Of a DNA stretch of 64,000 nucleotides, positions 17,789 through 26,683 are shown piece by piece; position 1 is the stretch's first letter, and every line of letters begins with the position of its first letter. Origin of the DNA: Nocardioides euryhalodurans (GTDB taxonomy: Bacteria; Actinomycetota; Actinomycetes; Propionibacteriales; Nocardioidaceae); assembly GCF_004564375.1 (NCBI RefSeq), contig NZ_CP038267.1, positions 701,501-765,500 on the forward strand. The letters run 5' to 3'. The translations under genes were made by a program, and so were the position numbers. The notes under the pieces were generated by a model that saw only the letters and a program-made list of their open reading frames with translations, made no database searches and was not told the origin of the DNA.

Positions 17789-18621
17789 GAGACGGGCTCC
17801 TCCTGCTCGAGGCGGCGCTGCTGGGCCTCGACGTCGAAGTCCGCGCGCGGCCACTGCGGGTTCATCCCGTGCAGGGCGTCGCGCAGCAGCCATCCGACGG
17901 CCAGGTTCCGGTACCACTTGCGGTCGGCGGGGATCACGTACCACGGGGCGATCTCGGTGTTGGTGCGCTCCAGCGCCGCCTCGTACGCGGCCCGGTAGTC
18001 GGGCCACAGGGCCCGCTCGTCGATGTCGCCCGGGTTGAACTTCCAGTGCTTCTCGGGGTTGGCGAGCCGTTCGGCGAGCCGCTCCTTCTGGGTGTCGGCG
18101 GAGACGTGGAGCATGCACTTGACGAGGACCACCCCGTCGCGGGCGAGCTCGGCCTCGAAGTCGTTGATCTGTCCGTAGCGGCTCTCGATGGTCCGCGGCT
18201 CGGCCAGCCCCCGGACCCTGCCGATCAGGACGTCCTCGTAGTGCGAGCGGTCGAAGACCCCCACGATCCCGGGCTCGGGGAGCGCCCGCTTGATCCGCCA
18301 CAGGAAGTGGTGCTGCCGCTCCTCCTCGGTGGGGGCCTTGAAGCTGGTGATCCGCACTCCCTGCGGGTCGATCAGCCCCACCGTGTGGCGCAGCACCCCG
18401 CCCTTGCCCGAGGTGTCCATGCCCTGCAGGAGGAGCAGCACGCGTCGGTGCGACCCGGTGGTGCCCTCGGCGAAGAGCCGCTCCTGCAGGTCGGCGAGCT
18501 CGGGTCCGAGCGCGGCCAGCGCCTCCTGGCCATCGGCCTTGTCGCCGGTGAACCCGGGTGTTGCGTCGGACGGGAGGCCCCGCAGGTCGACCGGTCCGGG
18601 GGGCAGGCGCAGCTCGCTCAT
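17785..18621 (-). CDS. PPK2-family polyphosphate:nucleotide phosphotransferase
   Basis: A 278-residue PPK2 enzyme. Walker A is LLLLQGMDTSGKGGVLRH near residue 65; the lid and Walker B segment is GVFDRSHYEDVLIGRV near residue 120; HWKFNPGDIDERALW and WYVIPADRKWYRN complete the family. It moves phosphate between polyphosphate and nucleotides. The class (NMP or NDP acceptor) cannot be settled from sequence alone. The gene starts 33 bases after the acetyltransferase stop and overlaps the HipA-like gene by GTGA. The polyphosphate link fits a starvation or dormancy unit. Confidence 0.93.
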   Translation of the reverse strand: MSELRLPPGPVDLRGLPSDATPGFTGDKADGQEALAALGPELADLQERLFAEGTTGSHRRVLLLLQGMDTSGKGGVLRHTVGLIDPQGVRITSFKAPTEEERQHHFLWRIKRALPEPGIVGVFDRSHYEDVLIGRVRGLAEPRTIESRYGQINDFEAELARDGVVLVKCMLHVSADTQKERLAERLANPEKHWKFNPGDIDERALWPDYRAAYEAALERTNTEIAPWYVIPADRKWYRNLAVGWLLRDALHGMNPQWPRADFDVEAQQRRLEQEEPVS

Positions 18622-18654
18622 GGCGCCATCATGTCGTCTCGCCGGTCGCGCTGC

Positions 18655-19365
18655 TCACCCGACGACGCGGGCGACGTCGAGGCTGCAGCCCACGACGGTC
18701 GCCACCGACCCGTCGGCACGCGGCTCGTCGAACCAGGTGCCGGGCGCGAAGCCGACCTTCTCGAGCACCCGCAGGCTCGCGAGGTTGGTGTGCTCCGGTG
18801 CGGCGAAGTAGGTCGTCACGTCGCGGTAGCGGTGGCGCGCGCTGCGCACCCAGGCCCAGAGCATGGCGGTGCCGATGCCCTGGCCGAGGAGGTGGGGCTC
18901 GCCGATGGCGTAGTCGACGCCCACGGCCTCCGGGTCGGGCACCAGCACCGCGAAGCCGGGGTGGTCCCGGATCCGGTAGTCCTGGCAGAACCCGACCGAG
19001 CGGCCGTTGGCCTCGACCACCCACATCCGGGTCCTCTCCATGCCGTCGATGGCCGGTCCGTACTGCTCGGTGACCCGCTCCAGGGTCGGCTCGCCGTCGG
19101 CAGCCCACCAGCGGTGCACCTGCTCGCTGGCCCGCCAGCGGGCGACGTCGGGGAGGTCGCCGCGCCCCATGGCGCGCAGCGCGATCCGGAGGTCGTGGTC
19201 GACCTGGAACCGCTTGACCTCTCCGGAGAGGTCGACCGGCGTCGGTTCCACGTGGAGGCTGGCGCAGGTACGGCGGGCGGCCGCGGCCCACGACTCCCCC
19301 GGTCGGACGACGCCGCTGAGCTCGTGTCCCCGGTCGAGGATGGTCAGGTGCGTGGCGTCGTCCAC
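18655..19365 (-). CDS. GNAT-family N-acetyltransferase
   Basis: A protein of about 236 residues with a GNAT fold in its C-terminal two thirds. LLGQGIGTAMLWAWV near residue 155 is the acetyl-CoA loop, and NLASLRVLEKVGFAPG is the C-terminal motif. The overall pattern (RWRASEQVHRWW near the start) resembles AAC(6')-type acetyltransferases, but the substrate is unknown and resistance cannot be claimed. The N-terminal 60 residues look like a separate small domain. I chose GTG 19365, which starts 10 bases after recX; an upstream in-frame ATG at 19425 would overlap recX by 50 bases. Confidence 0.8.
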   Translation of the reverse strand: MDDATHLTILDRGHELSGVVRPGESWAAAARRTCASLHVEPTPVDLSGEVKRFQVDHDLRIALRAMGRGDLPDVARWRASEQVHRWWAADGEPTLERVTEQYGPAIDGMERTRMWVVEANGRSVGFCQDYRIRDHPGFAVLVPDPEAVGVDYAIGEPHLLGQGIGTAMLWAWVRSARHRYRDVTTYFAAPEHTNLASLRVLEKVGFAPGTWFDEPRADGSVATVVGCSLDVARVVG

Positions 19366-19375
19366 GGGGCCGAGG

Positions 19376-19952
19376 CTAGTCGAGCGGCTGCTCGGTCTCC
19401 TCCGACGCGGACCCGAGCTCGTCACGGACCACGGCGAACGCCAGTCCGGGGGGGTAGCCCTTGCGGCCGAGCATCCCGACCAGGCGTCGGGTCCGGGTCG
19501 CGTCGTCGAAGCGCTCGAGGCTGCGCAGCTTCTTGCGCACCAGCCGGCGGGCGGCCTCCTCCTGCTCGTCGGCCCCGATCAGCGTGAGCGCCTCGCGGGC
19601 GACCTCGTCGTCGACGCCCTTGCGGCGCAGTTCCTGGGCCAGCGCCCGCGGGGCGAGCCCCTTGGCCGAGTGGCGACCGCTCACCCAGGTGTGGGCGAAC
19701 GCACTGTCGTCGACCAGGCCGATCTCCTCGAAGCGGCTGAGCAGCCTGGTCGCGACGTCGTCGGGCACCCCGCGCTGGGCCAGCTTGTCGGCCAGCTCCT
19801 TGCGCGACCGGGCCCGTCCGGTCAGCTGGTCGAGGAGGATCTTGCGTGCCACCTCCTCGGCGTCGGCGTCCGGGCCAGCCGCCTCCACGTCCTCGGGAGG
19901 TGGCTGGCCCGTCCATGCCTCGACGCCCAGCCGGACGTCGCCCTGCCAGGGA

Positions 19953-19963
<11 letters not shown>
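19376..19963 (-). CDS. recX: Regulatory protein RecX
   Basis: A 195-residue RecX with the three-helix repeats typical of the family ([52 protein letters not shown]). RecX inhibits and tunes RecA filaments. The ATG at 19963 lies within recA, giving an 11-base overlap, the usual actinobacterial arrangement. The N-terminal 35 residues are a low-complexity acidic extension. Confidence 0.94.
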
Positions 19964-21002
<1,039 letters not shown>

Positions 21003-21133
21003 GTGGGTTGCCTTCCGTGTCGTGTGGTCCAGGTGCGCCTTCGACGCTAGGGCGAGCCACTGACAGCGTGGTCCGGTCCGGACGGGGCTGTGGACAACTC
21101 GCTCCGCGTCGCACCTGTGGACGAAACCCTAGC

Positions 21134-21147
21134 CGAACAACTGTTCG
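21134..21147. promoter_or_regulatory. LexA (SOS) box of recA
   Basis: CGAACAACTGTTCG is an exact CGAAC-N4-GTTCG palindrome, the LexA site of Gram-positive and mycobacterial type. On the recA strand TAGGGT (21131-21126) follows directly, a likely -10, so bound LexA would block the promoter. The rest of the 238-base gap between recA and the sensor kinase stop shows no gene. Confidence 0.85.
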
Positions 21148-21240
21148 ACCGAGGTCATCCGCGCCTCCCGCGTGTCGCGGCTAGGGCGTGTCCCTCAGTT
21201 CTCGGCCGTCGCAGCAGGCCATGGAGCCGGGAGACACGTC

Positions 21241-22383
21241 CTAGGACGCCGGCAGCCGGACGAGGAACCGGCAGCCCACCGGGACGGTGCCCGCCTCGAC
21301 GTTCTCCACCCCGATCACGCCGCGGTGCGCCTCCACGATGCCCTTGACGATCGCGAGCCCCAGACCGGCCCCGCGCACCCGCCCGTCCTCCTCCTGGGCG
21401 GGGGTGCGTGCCGGTTCGCCCTGCCAGGCGACGTCGAAGACCCGCGCCATGTCGGCCGCGTCGATGCCGCCGCAGCCGTCGGTGACGCTGAGCTCCACCC
21501 CGTCCGGCACGGTCCGGCCGTGGATCTCGACGACGCCGTCGGCCGGGGTGTGGCGGATCGCGTTCATGAGCAGGTTCGAGATCACCCGCGACAGGCCCGC
21601 CGGGTCCGCGGTGATGGCGATCCCCTCCTCCACCGAGCCGCCCAGACGGATGCTGCGTGCCCGGGCGACGGGGTCGGCCCCGGCGATCGCCTCGCTGACC
21701 AGGTCGCCGACGAGGACCGTCTCGGGCTCGATCCGCAGCACGCCGGCGTGGATCCGCGACAGCTCGAAGAGGTCGTCGACCATCCGCACCATGCGGTCCA
21801 CCTCGACCCGGATCTGGGTCCGGTAGCGCTCCGGGTCGGGAGCCATCCCGTCCTCGAGCGCCTCGGTCATGGCGCGCATCCCGGCGAGCGGGGTCCGCAG
21901 GTCGTGGGAGACCCACGAGATCAGCTCGCGACGCGACCCCTCGAGCCGGGCCTCGCGCGCCCGCGACTCCTCCAGCTTCTCGCTGGTGCGCGTCAGCTCC
22001 TCCGACAGCTCCCGGAACTCCGCAGGACCACGACCTCGCGCCTCGTACGGACCGGGCCGGGCGAGCTGGCGGGCGTCCTCGCGCAGTGATGCGGACCAGT
22101 GGGCGATCGCCGCACCCAGCGCGAGGGCCACGGCCAGCGACACGACACCCGCGACCACGGCCACCAGGGCCACGACCCTCCAGTCGTGCTGCGAGATGAA
22201 CATCAGCTGCGCCGCACCCACGACACCCACGAGCACCGAGAGGGCCGCGACGACCGCGACCAGCGACAGCTGCCAGCGGATCGAGCGGCGACGCAGCAGC
22301 CAGGCGACACCCAGCCCCACGGCGCCGACCCCGACCGCGCTGGCCGCGGCCACCCCGATGACCTGCAGCTCGTCACCACTCAT
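21241..22383 (-). CDS. Membrane sensor histidine kinase
   Basis: A 380-residue kinase with three or four N-terminal TM segments (residues about 5-125), a dimerisation domain with the phospho-accepting His in LISWVSHDLRTPLAGMRA near residue 178, and an ATPase domain with N box (NLLMNAIRHTP), G1 (DGCGGID) and G2 (GAGLGLAIV). A GGGAGGAGA ribosome site precedes the ATG at 22383, which also overlaps the response regulator stop. It is the final gene of a seven-gene operon and probably senses a signal related to the oxidoreductase and transferases encoded upstream. Confidence 0.92.
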   Translation of the reverse strand: MSGDELQVIGVAAASAVGVGAVGLGVAWLLRRRSIRWQLSLVAVVAALSVLVGVVGAAQLMFISQHDWRVVALVAVVAGVVSLAVALALGAAIAHWSASLREDARQLARPGPYEARGRGPAEFRELSEELTRTSEKLEESRAREARLEGSRRELISWVSHDLRTPLAGMRAMTEALEDGMAPDPERYRTQIRVEVDRMVRMVDDLFELSRIHAGVLRIEPETVLVGDLVSEAIAGADPVARARSIRLGGSVEEGIAITADPAGLSRVISNLLMNAIRHTPADGVVEIHGRTVPDGVELSVTDGCGGIDAADMARVFDVAWQGEPARTPAQEEDGRVRGAGLGLAIVKGIVEAHRGVIGVENVEAGTVPVGCRFLVRLPAS

Positions 22384-23063
22384 GCGCTCTCCTCCCAGCG
22401 GTAGCCCACGCCCCACACCGTCACCAGCCGCTCGGGCCGGGTCGGGTCGTCCTCGACCTTCTCGCGCAGCCGGCGCACGTGCACGGTCACCGTCGACTGG
22501 TCGCCGAACGACCAGCCCCACACCTGTTGCAGGAGGTCCTCGCGGGAGTACGCCTCGCCGCGGTGGGCGAGCAGGAAGCGGAGCAGGTCGAACTCCCGCG
22601 CGGTCAGCGACAGCGGGGACCCGGCGCGCGTCACCTCGTGGCGGACCGAGTCGAGCACCAGGTCGCCGTCCTCGAGCACGTCAGGCACGGCCGGCTCGGG
22701 CTCGCTCGTACGTCGGAGCACCGAGTCGACCCGCAGCGCCAGCTCCCGCGGGCTGAACGGCTTGGTGACGTAGTCGTCGGCGCCGAGCTCCAGCCCCACC
22801 ACCCGGTCGGTCTCGGACCCGAGCGCGGTGAGCATGATGACCGGCACCGGCCCGACCGCGCGCAGCCTCCGGCAGACCTCGAGGCCGTCGATCCCCGGCA
22901 GCATCAGGTCCAGGACGACGAGGTCCGGCGACTGCTCCTCCGCCATCACCAGCGCCGTCTCGCCGTCCCGGGCCTCACGGACGTCGTGCCGGTTCGCCCG
23001 CAGGTAGGACACGACCACCTCCCTGACGGTGGGGTCGTCGTCAACGACCAGGATCTGTGCCAC
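22380..23063 (-). CDS. OmpR-family response regulator
   Basis: A 227-residue regulator. The receiver domain (residues 1-115) has acidic pocket DDD near 8-10, phospho-acceptor Asp in LVVLDLMLPGIDG, and Lys in YVTKPFSPRE. The winged-helix DNA-binding domain spans residues 140-225 and ends in TVWGVGYRWE. The GTG start at 23063 lies inside the preceding small membrane-protein gene (23-base overlap). It pairs with the kinase downstream. Its targets are unknown; the operon's own promoter upstream of 26576 is a natural candidate. Confidence 0.94.
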   Translation of the reverse strand: MAQILVVDDDPTVREVVVSYLRANRHDVREARDGETALVMAEEQSPDLVVLDLMLPGIDGLEVCRRLRAVGPVPVIMLTALGSETDRVVGLELGADDYVTKPFSPRELALRVDSVLRRTSEPEPAVPDVLEDGDLVLDSVRHEVTRAGSPLSLTAREFDLLRFLLAHRGEAYSREDLLQQVWGWSFGDQSTVTVHVRRLREKVEDDPTRPERLVTVWGVGYRWEESA

Positions 23064-23469
23064 GGGCCCTCCTCCGCCGCTGGACGACCGACCCTACGGC
23101 CACCGCCACGACGAGCGTCGCCACGAGCACCAGCCAGCCGGCCGTGTAGTCCCGGTCGAGGAGGGAGGGGTTGTCCGGCCGCCGGCCGAAGCCCCCCAGG
23201 ACCGGGACCGCCAGCAGCGTCACCGAACCGACCACGACCAGCAGCACCGCGCCCGGCGCCCGGACGGACCGGGGTGCCACGCGCCCGGCCAGCGCCACGA
23301 CGACCAGCACCAGCGGCACCAGCACGGCGTCGTGGAGCACCACCCCGGCGACCAGCCACTGGGCGGCGGAGACCAGCTGCTCACCGGCCTGGCGGGTGAG
23401 CAGCAGCCAGCCGCCGTACACCCCGACGGCGACGCCGACCACGCCCAGCGTCCAGCGCACGCCGGTCAC
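23041..23469 (-). CDS. Small four-TM membrane protein
   Basis: A 142-residue protein that is nearly all membrane: about four TM segments (LGVVGVAVGVYGGWLLL, VLVPLVLVVVALAG, AVLLVVVGSVTLLAVPVL, GWLVLVATLVVAVAVG) and an arginine-rich tail. No named family is recognised. The GTG overlaps the molybdopterin oxidoreductase stop (GTGA), and the 3' end overlaps the response regulator by 23 bases. It may be an accessory or signalling link between the membrane oxidoreductase and the sensor kinase; that is inference. Confidence 0.8.
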   Translation of the reverse strand: MTGVRWTLGVVGVAVGVYGGWLLLTRQAGEQLVSAAQWLVAGVVLHDAVLVPLVLVVVALAGRVAPRSVRAPGAVLLVVVGSVTLLAVPVLGGFGRRPDNPSLLDRDYTAGWLVLVATLVVAVAVGSVVQRRRRARGTDPGR

Positions 23470-24620
23470 GTCGCCACCACCCGGGACAGCCACTTCGTCT
23501 GACGCACGCCCGGCCGGTTGGGGGCGATCAGCCGGCAGGGATGGCCGTGGTCGAGCGACAGCACCTCCCCGTTGACGCGCAGCGCGACGAGCGTGCGGTC
23601 GTCGTCCGCGAAGTGGCCGGGCAGAGCGGAGGTCCGGAACGCACCCGACTCCTGCAACGACTCGAAGACCACCGCGCTCCCGGCGGGGGCGCCCACGAGG
23701 TCGAGCAGCGTGCGCAGCCGGACCCCGGTCCACTCGGCGTTCTCGCTCCACCCCTCCACGCACGCGATCGGCAGCGTCTCGGTGACCTGCGGCAGCGCCT
23801 GCAGCTCCTCGAGCCCGAACGTGCGCCGCTCGCCCGCGTGCTCGACGGTGAGCCGGTACGCCGGGCTGGTGGCCGTCTCGAGGACCCCGGCGGCTCGCGC
23901 GGACTTGGTCACCGGCAGCCCCTGCGGGCCGTCCGAGGAGCGCACCGCCAGCACCGAGACCTCACGCAGCCAGCCGACGCTGTTGCCGGCCGTCGCGACG
24001 ACCGCCACGCCGGCCGCGAGCCAGGTGGTCCGCAGCAGGCCACGCCTGCTCAGGGCCCCGGGTTCGGTGGCGGTGGGCCGGTCGAGCGCGGTGTCGTCGA
24101 CGTCGGCCCGCAGCGCCTGCCGGATCAGCGGCAGCTTGACCGCCACGTGCAGCACGAGCGCCCCGATGGCGACCCACGCCAGGGCGTAGTGGGTGGTCCG
24201 GAACGAGAAGGCCCACGGATACCAGGCGGTCGAGTTCGCCAGGCCCGACGCGAGCAGGAAGACGGCCGACGCGACGAGCACGGCGATGGAGCCACGCTCG
24301 GCAACCTCCACGAGCAACCCGCGGAGCCGGCGCGGCGGGCGCAGGAACAGCCTCGGATAGACCGTCCAGAGCTTCACCAGGAGAAGCGGCACGGCGGCGG
24401 TCCCGCTGATGACGTGCAGCCCCTGCGTGACCCGGTAGCCCCAGGCCGGGCTGGCCGGGAACGGGACGGGCTGCTGCGGCAGCTGGGCGTAGTGGCTCAC
24501 CAGCCCGGTGAGGAAGCAGAGGCCGAAGGAGATGCCGAGCAGCACACCCACCCGGCTGGCGACCGCCGGGCTGCGCAGGCGGCTGGTGAAGTGCTCCGGC
24601 GCGGGCGGGCGGGGCCTCAC
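23466..24620 (-). CDS. Membrane molybdopterin oxidoreductase, sulfite oxidase-like fold
   Basis: A 384-residue fusion. Residues 1-165 hold about four TM helices with histidines that could bind heme (GYRVTQGLHVISG, THYALAWVAIGALVLHVAVK). Then a Tat-like SRRGLLRTTWLAAG leads into a molybdopterin domain of the sulfite oxidase/YedY class, with the probable Mo-ligand cysteine in LPIACVEGWSENAEW and LDHGHPCRLIAPNRPGVRQTKW near the C-terminus. This implies a cytochrome b-like anchor with an outside catalytic domain. The GTG start overlaps the methyltransferase stop. The substrate is unknown; a methionine sulfoxide or sulfoxide-type reductase role is as likely as sulfite oxidation. Confidence 0.85.
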   Translation of the reverse strand: MRPRPPAPEHFTSRLRSPAVASRVGVLLGISFGLCFLTGLVSHYAQLPQQPVPFPASPAWGYRVTQGLHVISGTAAVPLLLVKLWTVYPRLFLRPPRRLRGLLVEVAERGSIAVLVASAVFLLASGLANSTAWYPWAFSFRTTHYALAWVAIGALVLHVAVKLPLIRQALRADVDDTALDRPTATEPGALSRRGLLRTTWLAAGVAVVATAGNSVGWLREVSVLAVRSSDGPQGLPVTKSARAAGVLETATSPAYRLTVEHAGERRTFGLEELQALPQVTETLPIACVEGWSENAEWTGVRLRTLLDLVGAPAGSAVVFESLQESGAFRTSALPGHFADDDRTLVALRVNGEVLSLDHGHPCRLIAPNRPGVRQTKWLSRVVAT

Positions 24621-25258
24621 GGCGCCTCCTCCAGCACGACGCACCACCGGTCGCCGGCCCGGTGGAGGCCGGTCTGCCGCAGCCCGACCCCGGCGGCCAG
24701 ACCCGGCACCGCATCGGCCCCCACGACCGACCACCGGAAGGGCCGGCTCCGCTCGTCGCCACAGGTCAGCACCGCCCACGTGGTGCGCAGGCCCAGTCCC
24801 GGCGGTGCGACCTCGGCCACCACCCGCCCGCGCGGGTCGAGCAGCTCGCGCGCCCGGCCCAGCAGCGCGGCGGGGTCGCCGCCGATCCCGATGTTGCCGT
24901 CCGCCAGCAGCGCGGTGCGCCAGCGGCCCTCTCCGGGCAGCGACTCGAAGACGTTGCGGCGCAGCGCCGTCGCACCGCGGCCGATCGCCTGCGCCACGGC
25001 CTCGGGGACGACGTCGATGCCGAGCACGACGTGGCCGAGCTCGGCCAGCCGGGCGCTGAGCCGACCCGGGCCGCAGCCGATGTCGAGCGTGGCTCCCTCG
25101 CAGCGGTCGAGGAGCAGGTGGTCCGCCTCGTCGGCGGCCCGGGCCCAGTCGGCGACGGGCAGCGAGCGCGGCTCGCCGTACCCGTCGACCTCGACGACGT
25201 GGCAGGGGTGGCCCTGCAGCGCGCGGGCGAAGACCTGGGTGAAGGCGGCGTCCGTCAT
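24617..25258 (-). CDS. Class I SAM-dependent methyltransferase
   Basis: A 213-residue protein with the SAM-binding motif LDIGCGPGRLSARLAELG near residues 58-75 and the acidic loop VLGIDVVPEAV. DGNIGIGGDPAALLGRA sits where the substrate would bind. The ATG overlaps the DUF2064 gene stop and its stop overlaps the oxidoreductase GTG. The target is unknown. Its place after two sugar-transferase-like genes suggests methylation of a glycosylated or nucleotide-derived small molecule; that is inference. Confidence 0.88.
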   Translation of the reverse strand: MTDAAFTQVFARALQGHPCHVVEVDGYGEPRSLPVADWARAADEADHLLLDRCEGATLDIGCGPGRLSARLAELGHVVLGIDVVPEAVAQAIGRGATALRRNVFESLPGEGRWRTALLADGNIGIGGDPAALLGRARELLDPRGRVVAEVAPPGLGLRTTWAVLTCGDERSRPFRWSVVGADAVPGLAAGVGLRQTGLHRAGDRWCVVLEEAP

Positions 25259-25911
25259 CGGGCCCGCACCCCGTGCCAGGCTCGGGCGAAGGCGCCGTGG
25301 GGTGCGTCGGCGGCCACGAGGTCGGCGTCCGCCACCGTGTCGACGTCGCGCAGCTCGGTGGCGTCGGCGACGTCCAGTCCGGCCGTCTCCAGCGCGACGC
25401 GGGTGTCGCGCCCAGTGGTGGGTCGGGACATGGGGACGTCGTGCAGCACCCGGGCATGCCCTGGGTCCCGCAGCGCCAGGACCCACCACCCGCCGTCGAC
25501 GGCGGGGCCGAGCACCGCGTCGGCGGCGTCGAGCCCTGCGGCGACGTCGGTGAGGTGGTGCGCGTCCACCTGCGGGGTGTCCATCCCGATCTGGACGACC
25601 GGCCCGGGGCCGAGGTCCCGGTGGGCGTGCACCAGCCGCTCGGCGAGTCCGGTGCCGCGCTGTGGTCGTACGGTCCACCCGGCGAGGCCGTCGCGCAGCT
25701 CGGTCTCGCGGACCGCGCCGGCGAGGTCGCCCGCGAGCGCGAGGTGGCACCGACCGCCACCGACCGCGCCACGGCAGGCGGCGAGGGTGTCGAGCAGCGC
25801 GGCCGCCGCCAGGTCGGCGGCCACCTCGTGACCCACCTCGGCGCCGAGCCGGGTCTTGACCTGTCCGGGGTGCGGAGCCTTGGCCACCACCAGCAGCCGG
25901 GTCGGGGTCAC
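25255..25911 (-). CDS. DUF2064 / TIGR04282-type glycosyltransferase-like protein
   Basis: A 218-residue protein of the DUF2064 family, a nucleotidyltransferase/GT-A-like fold: VVAKAPHPGQVKTRLG near residues 8-23 is the signature, and IGMDTPQVDAHHL carries the acidic metal-binding region. Relatives are annotated as arsenosugar-type glycosyltransferases or guanylyltransferases. The GTG at 25911 overlaps the GT2 stop. Together with the GT2 gene it may build or modify a sugar conjugate; direct evidence is lacking. Confidence 0.87.
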   Translation of the reverse strand: MTPTRLLVVAKAPHPGQVKTRLGAEVGHEVAADLAAAALLDTLAACRGAVGGGRCHLALAGDLAGAVRETELRDGLAGWTVRPQRGTGLAERLVHAHRDLGPGPVVQIGMDTPQVDAHHLTDVAAGLDAADAVLGPAVDGGWWVLALRDPGHARVLHDVPMSRPTTGRDTRVALETAGLDVADATELRDVDTVADADLVAADAPHGAFARAWHGVRAR

Positions 25912-26576
25912 GAGAGCACCCGCCAGAAGTCGCGCGCGGCCCGGGTGGTGCCCCGCACCGATCCGGACACCTTGGAGCGGGTGCCCTCGGCCCGGGGGTG
26001 GTAGCTGACGTCGCGCTCGACCACCCGCCACCCGGCGTCGGTCGCCTTCTGGAGCAGCTCGACGGGGTAGCCGAAGCGGCGGTCGCGGACGTCGAGCGCC
26101 AGCAGGTCGGCGCGCCGGACCACCCGCATCGGCGCGATGTCGTGGACCGCGAGGCCGATCCGGCGGCGCAGCCAGGCCAGCACCAGCGCGTTGCCGAGCC
26201 GGGCGTGCCAGGGCCACACGCCGGCGGTGACCGGCCGCCGCCTGCCCACGGCGAGGTCGGCCCGGCCCTCGGCGACGTCGGCGACGAGGGTCCCCAGCTC
26301 GGCGGGGTCGAAGGAGCCGTCACCGTCCATGACCGCCACCAGGTCGGACGTGGCGGCGAGCAGCCCCGCGTGCACGGCGGCGCCGTATCCCGGAGCCGGT
26401 TCCGGGACGACCCGGGCACCCAGGCGGAGCGCCACCTCCGCGGTGGCGTCGCGGGACCCGTTGTCGACCACGATGACGGCGTACTCCGCCGGGATCCGGG
26501 GCAGCAGGTCCCGCAGGGCCGCGGCCTCGTCGCGGCACGGGAGGATCAGGTCGCAGGTCGGGGGCACGTCGTTCAC
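25908..26576 (-). CDS. Family 2 glycosyltransferase
   Basis: A 222-residue GT-A enzyme: LILPCRDEAAALRDLLPRIP at the start, VVDNGSRDAT for nucleotide binding, and VAVMDGDGSFDP holding the DxD metal site near residue 83. No TM segments are seen. It resembles dolichyl-phosphate glucosyl/mannosyltransferases in general layout. It is the first gene of the seven-gene overlapping operon, starting at a GTG (26576) with no clear ribosome site. The divergent gene at 26684 encodes a membrane GT-C-like protein that could use a polyprenyl-sugar product. Confidence 0.9.
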   Translation of the reverse strand: MNDVPPTCDLILPCRDEAAALRDLLPRIPAEYAVIVVDNGSRDATAEVALRLGARVVPEPAPGYGAAVHAGLLAATSDLVAVMDGDGSFDPAELGTLVADVAEGRADLAVGRRRPVTAGVWPWHARLGNALVLAWLRRRIGLAVHDIAPMRVVRRADLLALDVRDRRFGYPVELLQKATDAGWRVVERDVSYHPRAEGTRSKVSGSVRGTTRAARDFWRVLS

Positions 26577-26670
26577 AGTAGGTGCCTGACCTGCGCCGAC
26601 GGGCGTCTCGGCACCTTACGGATCGCTGACGTGTCCGCGCGTGCCAGCGTCCCTGCCACCGCCACCGGCC

Positions 26671-26676
26671 TAGAGT
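26671..26676 (+). promoter_or_regulatory. Leaderless-type -10 element of the membrane glycosyltransferase-like gene
   Basis: TAGAGT is followed by exactly 7 bases and the ATG at 26684, with no Shine-Dalgarno. It lies in the 107-base gap shared with the divergent GT2 operon. Confidence 0.55.
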
Positions 26677-26683
26677 CCACGGC

